Shown: positions 28,644 through 39,195 of the stretch, one piece after another
Layout: the number at the start of each line of letters is the position of its first letter
How positions within the stretch are numbered: position 1 is the stretch's first letter
Source: Pseudoalteromonas aurantia 208
GTDB taxonomy: Bacteria; Pseudomonadota; Gammaproteobacteria; Enterobacterales; Alteromonadaceae
Reading direction: 5' to 3'
DNA: 64,000 bases
Assembly (NCBI RefSeq): GCF_014858725.1
Contig: NZ_AQGV01000013.1
Coordinates: 124,001-188,000, forward strand
Program-made: the position numbers and the translations under genes
Notes under the pieces: model-generated
Seen by the model: only the letters and a program-made list of their open reading frames with translations
Databases searched by the model: none
What the model was told of the DNA's origin: nothing

Positions 28644-30422
28644 CTAAGCCAACGCTATCATGGCATCGCCAGTCGAGACCGAGTCACCTTCTGATACCAA
28701 CACTTCAGAGATGGTCCCACTTGAAGTCGCTCTGACTTCCGTTTCCATTTTCATGGCTTCCATAATCAAGACAACATCACCTTGCTCGACTCGCTCCCCT
28801 GGACGCACTTTCAATTTGAAAATATTACCAGCCAGTGGTGCATTTAACGTCTCTGAAGAGCTCACCGATGCGGACTGTGGGATCAGCTCACTGTCTTTCA
28901 CCTTAACTTCTTTTAGCTCTCCACCGGCCGCAACCACAACGTCATATACTTTGCCATCAACTTGCACACTATATCGCTCTGGACTCGCTTTGCTTGGCGT
29001 TGGCTTATTCTGTACTTTTGATTGACTTGACTCTACTAAGGTCGGCTTTGGTTCAAACACATCTGGGTTGTGCCTGTTTTTCAAGAACTTTAGGCCAACT
29101 TGAGGGAATAGCGCATAGGTTAATACGTCATCAATTTGTTCCGACGCAAGCTCAATCGCCTCATCTTTCGCTTTATCAAGTAATTCAGTATGTAAATTTG
29201 CTAGTTCAGGTTTGATAAGATCTGCAGGTCGGCATTGAATTTCTTCAGCACCATCGAGTACTTTCAACTGCAGTGCTTTATCAACTGGTGCAGGTGTTGA
29301 GCCATATTCACCTTTTAATACGCCCGCAGTTTCTTTCGTGATGGTTTTATAACGCTCACCCGTCAACACGTTGAGTACCGCTTGCGTCCCCACTATTTGC
29401 GACGTTGGTGTTACCAGAGGTAAATAGCCTAAATCTTTCCTAACGTTAGGAATTTCCTTAAGTACATCATCCAACTTATCTGCTGCACCTTGTTCTTTGA
29501 GCTGGTTTTCCATGTTAGTTAACATACCACCAGGTACTTGTGCCAATAGGATCCGACCATCAACGCCTTTTAAACTCCCTTCAAATGCAGCATACTTTTT
29601 GCGAATTTCACGAAAGTAACTTGCAATTTTTTCAAGTTCAGCCAAGTTTAACCCTGTATCTCGTGCCGTACCTTCCGTAATAGCTGCAATCGTCTCAGTT
29701 GCACTGTGTCCATATGTCATACTCATCGAAGAGATCGCGGTATCTAACATATCAATACCCGCATCAATGGCCTTTTGATAAGTTGCAGTGCTTAACCCCG
29801 TAGTCGCATGGCACTGCATGGCAATTGGTACTGATACCGTACTTTTCAAACCGAGTATTAATTGTTCTGCATCATATGGCTTGAGTAACCCAGCCATATC
29901 TTTAATACATATTGAGTGACATCCCATAGCTTCAAGCTGTTTTGCTTGCTCTAGCCACATATCTAAGGTGTGTACCGGACTTACCGTATAAGAGATTGTC
30001 CCCTGGGCATGTGCACCCACTTTAATTGCGGCTTTAATAGCCGTTTCTAAGTTACGAACATCATTCATTGCATCAAAAATACGAAAAACATCAACGCCAT
30101 TTTTATGCGCTCGCTCAACAAACTTTTCAACAACATCATCGGCATAATGCCGATAGCCCAGTAAATTTTGACCTCGCAATAACATCTGTTGTTTTGTATT
30201 GGGCATCGCTTCTTTTAATGCACGAATGCGCTCCCATGGATCTTCTCCCAAATAACGAATACATGAATCAAAAGTGGCTCCTCCCCACGACTCAACCGAC
30301 CAATAACCTGCTTTATCTAGTTTTTCGGCGATAGGCAGCATATCTTCTAAGCGCATACGTGTTGCCAGCAAAGATTGATGTGCATCTCGTAAAACGAGCT
30401 CTGTTAGCTTTAATTGTGACAT
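28644..30422 (-). CDS. oadA: Oxaloacetate decarboxylase alpha subunit (carboxyltransferase and biotin carrier)
   Basis: 592 residues. The N-terminal carboxyltransferase barrel starts [18 protein letters not shown] and includes the metal-binding QCHATTG histidines. A PYC/OadA conserved domain follows, and a C-terminal biotinyl domain with K558 in EAMKMET, 34 residues from the end as expected. It transfers CO2 from oxaloacetate to biotin, giving pyruvate. It lies between oadG (11 bp upstream) and oadB. Confidence 0.96.
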   Translation of the reverse strand: MSQLKLTELVLRDAHQSLLATRMRLEDMLPIAEKLDKAGYWSVESWGGATFDSCIRYLGEDPWERIRALKEAMPNTKQQMLLRGQNLLGYRHYADDVVEKFVERAHKNGVDVFRIFDAMNDVRNLETAIKAAIKVGAHAQGTISYTVSPVHTLDMWLEQAKQLEAMGCHSICIKDMAGLLKPYDAEQLILGLKSTVSVPIAMQCHATTGLSTATYQKAIDAGIDMLDTAISSMSMTYGHSATETIAAITEGTARDTGLNLAELEKIASYFREIRKKYAAFEGSLKGVDGRILLAQVPGGMLTNMENQLKEQGAADKLDDVLKEIPNVRKDLGYLPLVTPTSQIVGTQAVLNVLTGERYKTITKETAGVLKGEYGSTPAPVDKALQLKVLDGAEEIQCRPADLIKPELANLHTELLDKAKDEAIELASEQIDDVLTYALFPQVGLKFLKNRHNPDVFEPKPTLVESSQSKVQNKPTPSKASPERYSVQVDGKVYDVVVAAGGELKEVKVKDSELIPQSASVSSSETLNAPLAGNIFKLKVRPGERVEQGDVVLIMEAMKMETEVRATSSGTISEVLVSEGDSVSTGDAMIALA

Positions 30423-30434
30423 GAAAGACCCCTA

Positions 30435-30671
30435 TTATTGTTTTGTTCGGTATTGCGAGATTGCGGCACTTATTGCGGCAATATGAGCACTGGGCACCCC
30501 GTTTGATAACTGACGGTGTTTAGTCGGAACGATTGGAACTTCTGTGTCAGACTTGGCCAGTTTAGACAAATTCGTTACGGCCAAAATTAGAATAGATAAA
30601 AACACAAAGACTCCAATCATGCCTGTTAGCATCAAGCTGGCAGCCTCTATTAACAATGCGCCTATATCCAT
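30435..30671 (-). CDS. oadG: Oxaloacetate decarboxylase gamma subunit
   Basis: 78 residues with one N-terminal transmembrane helix (about 10-33) and a hydrophilic tail, the usual OadG form that bridges alpha and beta subunits and binds a metal. It is the first gene of oadGAB, and GGGGAGAG precedes the ATG. Confidence 0.9.
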   Translation of the reverse strand: MDIGALLIEAASLMLTGMIGVFVFLSILILAVTNLSKLAKSDTEVPIVPTKHRQLSNGVPSAHIAAISAAISQYRTKQ

Positions 30672-30743
30672 AACTCTCCCCTTTAGTCTTTCGACAAATA
30701 CAACCTGCGTTAATAATCGTTTTTTATAAATATTTATTCACCC

Positions 30744-30771
30744 ATCATACCAAAACCCTCTCACAAGTAAA
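30744..30771 (-). promoter_or_regulatory. Candidate promoter of oadGAB
   Basis: On the minus strand -35 TTTACT (30766-30771) and -10 TATGAT (30744-30749) are separated by 16 bp. They lie 73 bp upstream of the oadG start codon. Confidence 0.45.
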
Positions 30772-30783
30772 TAACATTGTAAA

Positions 30784-30796
30784 TTGGTAATACCAA
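30784..30796. promoter_or_regulatory. PdhR-like operator, proximal copy
   Basis: The perfect palindrome TTGGTAATACCAA fits the E. coli PdhR box (TTGGTnnnACCAA). It lies 12 bp upstream of the candidate -35 of oadGAB. The 417-bp gap 30672-31088 otherwise holds no convincing gene. Confidence 0.6.
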
Positions 30797-30957
30797 AGTA
30801 AGGTTACTAATAAATATCAATGAGTTAAAATAAAAACAAGTAAATTCTTGGTTCTAAAACAGCATAAACATGAAAAATATTCAAAATAAAAGGGGAGAAT
30901 ATCGAAGTTATAACACCTAAACCACCTTACAACTGTCACTATAAGAGTAAAAACAAA

Positions 30958-30970
30958 TTGGTAATACCAA
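30958..30970. promoter_or_regulatory. PdhR-like operator, distal copy
   Basis: A second exact copy of TTGGTAATACCAA, 174 bp from the first, lies nearer the divergent gene at 31089. Two identical boxes in one intergenic region suggest cooperative or looped binding. Confidence 0.55.
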
Positions 30971-31088
30971 AAGTGCAATTTATTAAAATGCATGAATAGC
31001 AGTTCTATTCTTCTAATAGGCGTATCTAGCAAGGTTGGTGCGTGGTTCTTAGCAATACGGTACAATGTGCTAAGCATTAGGAGCGTAT

Positions 31089-31553
31089 ATGTACACAGAA
31101 AGATTCGTATTAGATAAGCCGTATTTCCAAGAATGTTTTGATGAATCGATTCAGCTTGGCGATCATAATAAGCCCAAGTATTTTTTACTCGGGTTGCTCA
31201 TCACTTTGGGACTATTTAGTATTTACGGGCTAGAAAAACACTATGTAGGAAATTTTCTCATTTTACTCGCTGTCGTAGAGTGCTTGGCATTTTACTACCG
31301 TCGACCGTGGTGGGTCGCACGTCAAATGTTGAGCCGAGCAAGTGGTAGCACAGTTGAACTGAATATTGACGAGACGCAAATTGAGGCCAAAAACCCGTAT
31401 AAGTATTATCGGTTAACATGGCAAAACGTTGACTCTATTATTGAAACAAATAAAGGATTGGTGTTAAAAAGCAATCAGCGAATGCAATACCTATCTAATC
31501 ACTCTATCAGCGAAGATACACGCGCATTTATTTTATCTCAAGCAAAAAAATAG
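31089..31553 (+). CDS. YcxB-like membrane protein
   Basis: 154 residues with two transmembrane helices (about 32-50 and 54-72). The cytoplasmic C-terminal domain has a pattern like YcxB-like C-terminal regions, such as KYYRLTWQNVDSIIETNKGLVL. Function is unknown. TTAGGAG precedes the ATG. It is divergent from oadGAB and shares the region with the two PdhR-like palindromes. Confidence 0.75.
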   Translation: MYTERFVLDKPYFQECFDESIQLGDHNKPKYFLLGLLITLGLFSIYGLEKHYVGNFLILLAVVECLAFYYRRPWWVARQMLSRASGSTVELNIDETQIEAKNPYKYYRLTWQNVDSIIETNKGLVLKSNQRMQYLSNHSISEDTRAFILSQAKK

Positions 31554-31574
31554 CCACATATGAGTGGCTATTTT
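31547..31574. terminator. Bidirectional terminator between the YcxB-like gene and csrA
   Basis: An 11-bp stem AAAATAGCCAC/GTGGCTATTTT with a 6-nt loop has A/T tracts on both sides. It contains the stop codon of the rightward gene. Confidence 0.85.
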
Positions 31575-31594
31575 CACAAATTCTTATGTGCTGA

Positions 31595-31786
31595 TCAGAT
31601 ATTGCCAGTCGTTGGATTAGACTTTTCAGCCTGAATACGCATGTAGATTTCTTCACGGTGAACTGAAACATCTTTAGGTGCATTTACACCAATACGCACT
31701 TGGTTACCCTTCACACCAAGTACAGTTACAGTAACTTCATCACCAATCATCAGCGTTTCACCTACTCGACGAGTTAGTATTAGCAT
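31595..31786 (-). CDS. csrA: Carbon storage regulator CsrA
   Basis: A 63-residue RNA-binding translational regulator of normal length. The sequence begins [16 protein letters not shown] and contains [14 protein letters not shown] and the basic VHREEIY segment that contacts GGA motifs. It follows lysC and alaS, as in many gammaproteobacteria. The usual tRNA-Ser/Arg cluster does not follow it here; that cluster is at 47.5-48.6 kb. Confidence 0.98.
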   Translation of the reverse strand: MLILTRRVGETLMIGDEVTVTVLGVKGNQVRIGVNAPKDVSVHREEIYMRIQAEKSNPTTGNI

Positions 31787-31876
31787 TCTCTTGCTCCTGT
31801 TATTCCAAAAATTAAAAGATTCCGCGTCTTTTTCATTTTAATGAAAAGTTACAGTAAAAGTAAGCAAAAATCGTCC

Positions 31877-33097
31877 TTACTCAGTACTTTCCGAGAAAAA
31901 TGTAGCGTGTAACGTCCTTACAGCTAATTCTAGATATTTTTCTTCCACTAATACTGAGACTTTAATCTCAGAACTAGAAACTAATAGTGTTTTTATACCT
32001 TCTTGAGTTAAAGCACTAAAAAATTGATTGCTCACTTCGCAATTTGATTTTATGCCCACCCCTACCGCAGAAACCTTAGCAACATTCGCGTTACTTTCAA
32101 CGCTATGTGCTCGTATGTACCTTAAGTTTGACTGCAATATCTCAATCACCTGTAAGTGATCATTACTCTGCACTGTAAAAGCATAGTCTATTTTTCCACT
32201 ATGTTGATGAGTTTGCGCGATCATATCTATTTCAATCTGCTGTTCAGCACACAATGCTTTGATCTCACCAAGACAGCTAAAACTTTGCTCGCATCCTAGC
32301 ACCTTTATTTCCACTTCATTACGCGAAGCGGCAATGCCCGCTATACGACTATGCCCTATCAACTCTTCTTCATACGTAATGAGAGTACCAGTGTCAGGAG
32401 AAAAGCTAGATAGTACCCTCAGTGGCACTTTATACCTTCCAGCTGCTTCAACCGATCGAAGATGCAGAACCTTCGCACCTAAACTTGCTAAAGCAAGCAT
32501 TTCAGCACATGTAATATGCGATAAACGCTTTGCCTTAGACTCAATACGAGGATCAGTTGTATATACGCCATCAACATCCGTAAAGATCTGACACTCATCA
32601 GCTTTTAATACCGCAGCGAGTTCAACCGCAGTTGTATCCGTTCCACCACGACCTAAAGTTGTAATATTACCTTCATAATCTCGACCTTGAAAACCCGTAA
32701 TAATTGCGATGCGGTTATGTTCAAGCTCTTGCTGTAAACGTGCTGTTTGGATATGTTCGATACGAGCTTTACCAAAGTGGTTGGTAGTTCGGATCCCGAC
32801 TTGATCAGCCAGTAGACTTATTGCAGAGTGGCCCCGTTTAATAATCGCCATAGCAAGCAACGCAACACTGACCTGCTCCCCTGTGGTCATTAGCACATCG
32901 AGTTCACGACTATTCGGGCGCGCATCGAGTTGTGTTGCCATCTCAATTAAACGGTTTGTTTCTCCTGACATGGCTGACAAAACAACAACAACTTGATGGC
33001 CTTGCTGAGTTGTTTTAACGACTAAATCGGCGACAGCTTCGATACGCTCTAGCGAACCAACCGAAGTGCCACCAAACTTTTGTACAAATAATGCCAC
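31877..33097 (-). CDS. lysC: Aspartate kinase, monofunctional
   Basis: 406 residues. The N-terminal kinase motif is VQKFGGTSVG, with TTGEQVS and GRGGTDTTAVELAA. C-terminal ACT domains likely give amino acid feedback control. It makes aspartyl phosphate for the Lys/Thr/Met pathways. The start is GTG at 33097, 3 bp after the alaS stop, so it is probably translationally coupled to alaS. Confidence 0.95.
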   Translation of the reverse strand: MALFVQKFGGTSVGSLERIEAVADLVVKTTQQGHQVVVVLSAMSGETNRLIEMATQLDARPNSRELDVLMTTGEQVSVALLAMAIIKRGHSAISLLADQVGIRTTNHFGKARIEHIQTARLQQELEHNRIAIITGFQGRDYEGNITTLGRGGTDTTAVELAAVLKADECQIFTDVDGVYTTDPRIESKAKRLSHITCAEMLALASLGAKVLHLRSVEAAGRYKVPLRVLSSFSPDTGTLITYEEELIGHSRIAGIAASRNEVEIKVLGCEQSFSCLGEIKALCAEQQIEIDMIAQTHQHSGKIDYAFTVQSNDHLQVIEILQSNLRYIRAHSVESNANVAKVSAVGVGIKSNCEVSNQFFSALTQEGIKTLLVSSSEIKVSVLVEEKYLELAVRTLHATFFSESTE

Positions 33098-33100
33098 CTG

Positions 33101-35704
33101 TTACTGCGTTTTCTCAGTAACCCAAGCATTAACACTTGCCAACGCAGCCTCAAGATTTTGCGGCTCTGAGCCTCCTGCCTGAGCCATATCTGGACGACCA
33201 CCACCTTTTCCGCCAACCTGTGCTGCCATATGATTAACGAGCTCACCCGCTTTCACTTGAGCAATGAGGTCTTTGGTTACGCCAGCAATCAGACTCACTT
33301 TGTCGCCATTTGCTACACCCAGTGCAATCACACCTGAGCCCATCTTATTCTTTAAATCATCCACCATGCCACGCAGTGCTTTTGACTCGGTACCGGCAAC
33401 ATTGGCAACCAATAGTTTAATTCCGTTAACGTCAACTGCAGAATCAAGTAATGATGCACCCGCAGCACTTGCTAATTTATCATTAAGCTGAGATACCTGC
33501 TTTTCTAGGCCTTTGGCTTTTTCTAATAAGGCACTCACTTTCTCAAGCACATTCAGACTATCACCTTTTACTAACGCTGCTATGTCTGCTAACTGCTGTT
33601 CTTGTTGTGCAACATAAGCAATGGCATCTTCACCCGTTACAGCTTCAATACGACGAACACCTGCTGCAATACCTCCTTCAGAGACAATCTTAAATAGGCC
33701 TATATCACCTGCACGCTGAACATGTGTTCCGCCACACAGTTCAATAGAGTATTCCCCAATAGAGACAACGCGCACTTCGTCATCATACTTTTCGCCGAAC
33801 AAGGCCATAGCCCCTTTTTCTTTAGCCTCGTCAATGTCCATTAGCTGCGTATCAAGCGCAAAGTTACGACGTATTTCAGCATTAACAGCGTCTTCTAGTT
33901 CACGCAACTGCGCCTTAGTTACCCCTTCAAAATGGGAGAAATCAAAACGCAATTTATCAGGCATCACGAGTGAGCCTTTTTGAGCAACATGATCGCCCAA
34001 TAGCTGACGAAGCGCTTCATGTAGAATGTGCGTACCTGTATGATTTTTCTTAATTCTATCGCGGCGCTCACTGTCAATTTGCGCATCAGCTTTATCATTA
34101 ATGCCAATACGACCCTGTACTTTTCCGTGATGGGCAAATGCATTACCCAATTTGCGCGTATCAACGACCGAAAACTCACCACCAGACACAGTCAGGGTGC
34201 CTGAATCACCAACCTGGCCACCTGATTCAGCATAAAAAGGCGTTCTATCCAAAACAACAATGCCCTCTTGCCCATCTTCAAGTACATTAACCGCGTGTCC
34301 TTCGAAAAATAGCTCAATAACTGTGCCCGTATAATGCTCCGCGTCGTAACCTTTAAAATCCGTTGATTTCTCTGATTTAAGTTGTTCGTTATAATCAGCG
34401 CCAAACTTACCTGCTTGCTGCGCTTTTTTACGTTGCACATCCATGCACTCTTGAAAGCCATGCTCATCAATCGTCATGAAGCGCTCTCGAGCAACATCAG
34501 CAGTTAAATCAGCAGGGAAACCATAAGTATCATAAAGTTTAAATACCAATTCACCAGGGATCACATCCCCTTTAATATCGGCCAAGCTTTCTTCCAATAT
34601 AGCCAAACCTCTATCGAGCGTTTTACCAAACTGCTCTTCTTCTATTCGTAATACTTTCTCAATAATTGCTTGTTGTTTTGCCAGTTCAGGATATGCTTCA
34701 CCCATCTGCTCAACCAATGCAGCCACAAGTTTAAAGAAAAAAGCACCCGAAGCGCCTAACTTATTACCATGGCGCACAGCACGACGGATGATACGGCGCA
34801 GTACGTAACCTCGGCCTTCATTGGATGGCATAACCCCGTCAGAAACTAAAAACGCGCATGAACGAATATGGTCAGCAACAACACGTAAAGATTTATCTTC
34901 TAAATCCTTCGCATTCGTTACTGATGCGGCAGCTTTTATTAGACCTTGGAATAAATCAATTTCATAGTTTGAGTGTACACCTTGCAAGATAGCTGCAATA
35001 CGCTCAAGGCCCATCCCCGTATCAACCGATTGCTTTGGTAATGGCTCCATTGTGCCATCAGCATGACGGTTGTATTGCATGAATACAAGATTCCAGATCT
35101 CAATAAAACGATCGCCGTCTTCTTCAGGAGATCCTGGAGGGCCTCCCCAAATATGCTCACCATGATCGTAGAATATTTCTGAACATGGTCCACACGGGCC
35201 TGTATCACCCATAGACCAAAAATTATCATTCGTATCAATACGGATGATTTTGTCATCACTCAGTCCTATGTCTTTTGACCAAAACTCATACGCTTCTTCA
35301 TCCGTATGGTAAACCGTGACAAGTAGCTTTTCTTTGGGCAATTTCACAACATCCGTTAAAAACTGCCATGCAAATGTAATCGCTTCTTGCTTAAAATAAT
35401 CACCAAAACTGAAATTACCTAGCATTTCAAAGAAAGTATGATGGCGAGCGGTATAGCCTACATTTTCTAAATCATTATGCTTACCACCAGCACGTACGCA
35501 ACGTTGAGAGCTTGTTGCGCGAGTGTAAGGGCGAGACTCGGCCCCTAAAAATACATCTTTAAACTGCACCATACCTGCATTGTTAAATAACAAAGTCGCA
35601 TCATTACCTGGAATGAGCGAGCTTGACGGGACAATTTGGTGCTGTTGTGTGGCAAAGTAGTCTAAAAACGCTTGCCTGATCTGTGCGGTAGTCATGTGCT
35701 GCAT
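33101..35704 (-). CDS. alaS: Alanine-tRNA ligase
   Basis: 867 residues from the ATG at 35704, which has GGGTGA about 8 nt upstream; an ATG at 35695 is an alternative. The catalytic domain begins IRQAFLDYF with [17 protein letters not shown]. The editing domain has [11 protein letters not shown] and the CGGTH zinc/editing motif. The C-terminal region (C-Ala) ends [12 protein letters not shown]. It lies directly after recX, in the order recX-alaS-lysC-csrA. Confidence 0.97.
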   Translation of the reverse strand: MQHMTTAQIRQAFLDYFATQQHQIVPSSSLIPGNDATLLFNNAGMVQFKDVFLGAESRPYTRATSSQRCVRAGGKHNDLENVGYTARHHTFFEMLGNFSFGDYFKQEAITFAWQFLTDVVKLPKEKLLVTVYHTDEEAYEFWSKDIGLSDDKIIRIDTNDNFWSMGDTGPCGPCSEIFYDHGEHIWGGPPGSPEEDGDRFIEIWNLVFMQYNRHADGTMEPLPKQSVDTGMGLERIAAILQGVHSNYEIDLFQGLIKAAASVTNAKDLEDKSLRVVADHIRSCAFLVSDGVMPSNEGRGYVLRRIIRRAVRHGNKLGASGAFFFKLVAALVEQMGEAYPELAKQQAIIEKVLRIEEEQFGKTLDRGLAILEESLADIKGDVIPGELVFKLYDTYGFPADLTADVARERFMTIDEHGFQECMDVQRKKAQQAGKFGADYNEQLKSEKSTDFKGYDAEHYTGTVIELFFEGHAVNVLEDGQEGIVVLDRTPFYAESGGQVGDSGTLTVSGGEFSVVDTRKLGNAFAHHGKVQGRIGINDKADAQIDSERRDRIKKNHTGTHILHEALRQLLGDHVAQKGSLVMPDKLRFDFSHFEGVTKAQLRELEDAVNAEIRRNFALDTQLMDIDEAKEKGAMALFGEKYDDEVRVVSIGEYSIELCGGTHVQRAGDIGLFKIVSEGGIAAGVRRIEAVTGEDAIAYVAQQEQQLADIAALVKGDSLNVLEKVSALLEKAKGLEKQVSQLNDKLASAAGASLLDSAVDVNGIKLLVANVAGTESKALRGMVDDLKNKMGSGVIALGVANGDKVSLIAGVTKDLIAQVKAGELVNHMAAQVGGKGGGRPDMAQAGGSEPQNLEAALASVNAWVTEKTQ

Positions 35705-35708
35705 GTGA

Positions 35709-36173
35709 TTATTCACCCATTGTTGCTGCTTGCATTGCAAAATCTATTTCTTCATAGCTAAAGCCGCGATACATCATGTATCTGACTCGCTTTGCTTTGT
35801 CTTTATAATCAAGGTTAGGCGCAGTTACTGCGTACTTTTTTACATAAGCATCTTGCGCTAATTGAAACCAATCGACTTCGAGCGTCTCGATTAGTTGCAG
35901 TAATTGCGCGCGGTCAACCCCTTTATTCATCGCCTCAGCCAACACTCTTTTTTGGCCAAAACCTTTATTAATCTGTCTTCTTAAAAAGCTATCGCAATAG
36001 CGAGCTTCATCGATATAACCGAGCCGCTCACACCATACTAACAACTCTTCGATGTAGCTCTCTGGCGCCTCTTTGGCTCTGAGCTTTTTTATCAACTCTT
36101 TGTGAGAGTACTCTTGCCTAGCCAGTAACCACAATACATAGTTTTTTAGCTTTTGCTTACTAGTATCATCCAT
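35709..36173 (-). CDS. recX: RecA modulator RecX
   Basis: 154 residues with three-helix repeats typical of RecX ([67 protein letters not shown]). It inhibits RecA filament growth. recA itself is not next to it in this window; the upstream neighbour is a BPSS1780-type membrane protein gene, which ends immediately before the recX ATG. Confidence 0.93.
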   Translation of the reverse strand: MDDTSKQKLKNYVLWLLARQEYSHKELIKKLRAKEAPESYIEELLVWCERLGYIDEARYCDSFLRRQINKGFGQKRVLAEAMNKGVDRAQLLQLIETLEVDWFQLAQDAYVKKYAVTAPNLDYKDKAKRVRYMMYRGFSYEEIDFAMQAATMGE

Positions 36174-36980
36174 TTAAGCGTCAAACCGGCCCGTATCGTT
36201 ACCATCTTGTTTCACTGTTTCCGTACTCTCATCATGCTCACTTTGCACCTTAACAACCGGCATAAAAATCGCTTGGAAAGAAACAAAAAAGCTAATATAT
36301 GAAATAGGAATAATCACCAATAAAGGGATCATGCTTAGTGGCATTGACGCCAATATTAACAAAGCAATCGCTAAGCCATACACCCCCAGCGGGGCCATGT
36401 TTTTATGAAATACCTTGAGCGATTGTGTAATCGCCGTAAAGATACGTGTTTCACCTTTAAAAAACACCAGCGGTAATGCATACGCAAATGCCATTAGATT
36501 AAAGCAATGTGCTATCGCAAACACCATAATATCAGACATTGAAATACTCGCGAGTAATGCATTTATTAACTCATCTGGCTGTTGAGTTGATGACGCTTCT
36601 TGCATAATCGCAAATGCATCAGCAAACAAGAAATCCGCTAACAAGGTCAATAAAATAATCGCCCCCATTTGGTATAAACCTAGGCGAAACAGGTGTAATC
36701 GTCGCCCTTTTGCGGAAAAAGGCGCTAAGATATCAGCAAGGCTAATGGTTTTACCTTGCTGCTTACTCAACACGGCCATATACATACCGGCAGTCAAAAA
36801 CGGCGATGCAAAAGCCGCTAATAATTGCAGCAAAGGCGCCACGAGGGGCACAAGCGCCACAATAATGATGAAAATATACATGAAAACAAACGTCATGGGC
36901 TGAGTCTTAAAAATGCTCCAACCAGCCTTTAGCCACTGAATACCCATGGCTGCTTTAAATACTCTAAATTCTGATGACAT
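36174..36980 (-). CDS. BPSS1780-family inner-membrane protein
   Basis: 268 residues with about six hydrophobic helices. The N-terminal pattern W-AGW-IFKTQPMTF and the central SPFLTAGMYM block are typical of BPSS1780/DUF2189-like membrane proteins of unknown function. The stop codon abuts the recX start, so the two are probably cotranscribed. Confidence 0.75.
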   Translation of the reverse strand: MSSEFRVFKAAMGIQWLKAGWSIFKTQPMTFVFMYIFIIIVALVPLVAPLLQLLAAFASPFLTAGMYMAVLSKQQGKTISLADILAPFSAKGRRLHLFRLGLYQMGAIILLTLLADFLFADAFAIMQEASSTQQPDELINALLASISMSDIMVFAIAHCFNLMAFAYALPLVFFKGETRIFTAITQSLKVFHKNMAPLGVYGLAIALLILASMPLSMIPLLVIIPISYISFFVSFQAIFMPVVKVQSEHDESTETVKQDGNDTGRFDA

Positions 36981-37069
36981 AACGGCTCAAAGCTAATAAA
37001 AACACGGAGATTATACCCAAGAGGAACAAAATTGCGAGTTTATCAATCGATTCTGTTTCTCTAAAAAGC

Positions 37070-37093
37070 AAAAATGCGACAGAAGATGTCGCA
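37070..37093 (-). terminator. Intrinsic terminator of ribA
   Basis: A 7-bp stem TGCGACA/TGTCGCA with a 5-nt loop is followed on the minus strand by five T, 26 bp past the ribA stop codon. Confidence 0.8.
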
Positions 37094-37118
37094 CTCTTAA
37101 ATAAACTCGGATGTTACA

Positions 37119-37745
37119 CTATTGTGGTTTTGAAATTTTCTTTATATCCAGCATATGTGAACCATGTTTTACTTTAGTCTCTAAATAACTCCGGTTACCG
37201 ACATTTCCTGATTTAACGTGTGCCTGAGTTGCTACAACCTCGTCGACGGTAATACCGGCATCTCTCAGTGCATTGAGCTTATTTGGATTATTTGTCATTA
37301 ATTTAACATGCGACAGCCCCATCGCTTTCAACATCAAAACCGCATCTGAGAAATCGCGTAAATCATCATCAAAACCTAAATGATTATTTGCCTCGTAGGT
37401 GTTCATCCCTTGTGATTGCAATACATACGCATCAATTTTATTATACAGGCCAATTCCTCTGCCTTCTTGGCGTAAATATAGCAGGATCCCACCTTGTTTA
37501 TGCATAGTCTCTATACATTCATTTAACTGCTCACCACAGTCACACCGAGACGAATGGAATACGTCTCCGGTCAGACACTCAGAATGCATTCGAATAAGGG
37601 GTACTGATTGTTGCGATTCCGCTTCATTAAAAATTAAAGCAACGTGCTCTTGGCCATCTTGCAAACCACTAAAGGACACAATTTCCGCGGGAATATGACT
37701 ATGCTGTCCCACATTCAGCTGAACTCTCGCTCTTACATCTGCCAC
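37119..37745 (-). CDS. ribA: GTP cyclohydrolase II
   Basis: 208 residues, monofunctional, with no fused DHBP synthase domain. The zinc ligands are in [30 protein letters not shown] and [12 protein letters not shown] are the GTP-binding and catalytic segments. It opens GTP in the first step of riboflavin synthesis. Start is GTG at 37745; no FMN riboswitch is seen upstream. A 15-bp palindrome lies 29 bp upstream. Confidence 0.95.
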   Translation of the reverse strand: MADVRARVQLNVGQHSHIPAEIVSFSGLQDGQEHVALIFNEAESQQSVPLIRMHSECLTGDVFHSSRCDCGEQLNECIETMHKQGGILLYLRQEGRGIGLYNKIDAYVLQSQGMNTYEANNHLGFDDDLRDFSDAVLMLKAMGLSHVKLMTNNPNKLNALRDAGITVDEVVATQAHVKSGNVGNRSYLETKVKHGSHMLDIKKISKPQ

Positions 37746-37773
37746 GACTTCAGGACCTACTCAGTAAATTAAA

Positions 37774-37788
37774 TGTGATACTATCACA
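37774..37788. promoter_or_regulatory. Palindromic operator candidate TGTGATA-c-TATCACA
   Basis: A perfect 7-bp inverted repeat around one base lies 29 bp upstream of ribA and about 200 bp upstream of the porin operon. It resembles a CRP site, but the spacer between TGTGA and TCACA is 5 rather than 6, so a different regulator is likely. Confidence 0.4.
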
Positions 37789-37983
37789 ATATTTATATGC
37801 AATAATATAGATATGGTGTTCAAATCAGAAAAAACAAGCTCGTTATATGCAAGCCCTATCGTACACGTGCAAAATTTTGCAATTAATCTGTCTAGATGAT
37901 GGTTGACTGTTGAATTACAAGCAACACCAGCTAATCTTAGATTAAGACGAGATACAGAACCACGCGCATCCTCGGAACGAACA

Positions 37984-39195
37984 ATGAGATTACTGGTTGC
38001 CTTACTATCAATCCCTCACTTTATGGCTGACGGCTCAACTTTAAAGTTTGATGGTTTTACCAATATCAGTCTCAGTAGTAGTTCCTCTGAAACAGCGAAA
38101 GTCAGGCAACTAATTTCCCAACCTCATGGGGTATCGAACAGTAACATTGCTTTATATAACTCCTCACTTGGCGTGCAATTTGAATGGCAAGCCTCATCTG
38201 CTTGGCAAATCGTTAGCCAGTTAGTTATAAAAGATCAAAAGAAATACGATATCAATACGCTGACACAACTGGCCTTCGTTCGCTATATGCCTAATGCCGA
38301 CTGGACTATACGCCTCGGGCGCACCGGTCTTGATTTATTCATGATGACTGAATATCGAGATATTGGCTATTCGTTTACACAAGAACATTTACCAACTGAG
38401 TTTTATGCCATTATTCCCCACCAAAATATCGATGGCTTAGATTTACGCTATAAAACCCCAACTGAACTCGGGCTAACGAGTATACGGGCATTTATTGGCC
38501 ATTCTAAAGCATCTATCGTGAGCGATAATAACTTTTATTGGAACGCCGAATTAAAAGATATTGCTGGCTTGACTGTTGAGATAGAAAATAACAACTGGTT
38601 ACTTAGAGCAAACTACACACAATCTAAATCTGGAAACGAAAATGCACAACAACAGATGTTAAAAGAGGCGATACAACACATTTCTCCACAAGTTTGGCCT
38701 AGCCAACCGCAACTATTGACATCATTAGATATCGTTGGGAAACGTTTCGACTACAGTGCCATTGGCTTTCGGTTCGATGATACTAACTGGATTGCTCAAT
38801 CTGAATTATCTTATATAAATTCTAATTCGGAAGTACTAAACCACTTAAGAAGTTACTATATTAGTGTCGGAAAGCACATAGGCAACCATACTTTAATGGC
38901 TTCCTTCTCTCGCGCAAAATCTAATAATGAAACACCAGAAAAACCACTTATATCAACACCTGAACTGGATTTTATATACAATAATATTGTCCGTCACACC
39001 GATTTTTACTTAATTGATCAATACACTATTTCTATGACTTGGAGGGTTGAATTAAGTGATGTATCAGCGTTAAAACTGCAATGGGATCATACAAATGTTG
39101 GGCGTCTCCCCTCTGCATTATATTTGCACAACCACACAACCACTCCCGATAATCAGTTTAATACCTTAGGCATTAGCCTGAACTGGGTATTCTGA
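37984..39195 (+). CDS. Predicted outer-membrane porin-like beta-barrel protein
   Basis: 403 residues from the ATG at 37984, chosen because a signal peptide (MRLLVALLSIPHFMA) follows at once; a TTG 27 codons upstream is unlikely. Many alternating aromatic/polar strands and a C-terminal LGISLNWVF, with the terminal Phe typical of outer-membrane barrels. It is the first gene of a three-gene operon with a periplasmic binding-like protein and a diguanylate cyclase; its stop and the next start overlap by one base. Specific solute unknown. Confidence 0.78.
   Translation: MRLLVALLSIPHFMADGSTLKFDGFTNISLSSSSSETAKVRQLISQPHGVSNSNIALYNSSLGVQFEWQASSAWQIVSQLVIKDQKKYDINTLTQLAFVRYMPNADWTIRLGRTGLDLFMMTEYRDIGYSFTQEHLPTEFYAIIPHQNIDGLDLRYKTPTELGLTSIRAFIGHSKASIVSDNNFYWNAELKDIAGLTVEIENNNWLLRANYTQSKSGNENAQQQMLKEAIQHISPQVWPSQPQLLTSLDIVGKRFDYSAIGFRFDDTNWIAQSELSYINSNSEVLNHLRSYYISVGKHIGNHTLMASFSRAKSNNETPEKPLISTPELDFIYNNIVRHTDFYLIDQYTISMTWRVELSDVSALKLQWDHTNVGRLPSALYLHNHTTTPDNQFNTLGISLNWVF

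Noticed and set aside
30817..31077. Leftward open frame of 86 codons in the oad upstream region
   Set aside because: AT-rich with a biased aromatic content, no Shine-Dalgarno, and it covers the distal PdhR-like box. It is better explained as regulatory DNA.
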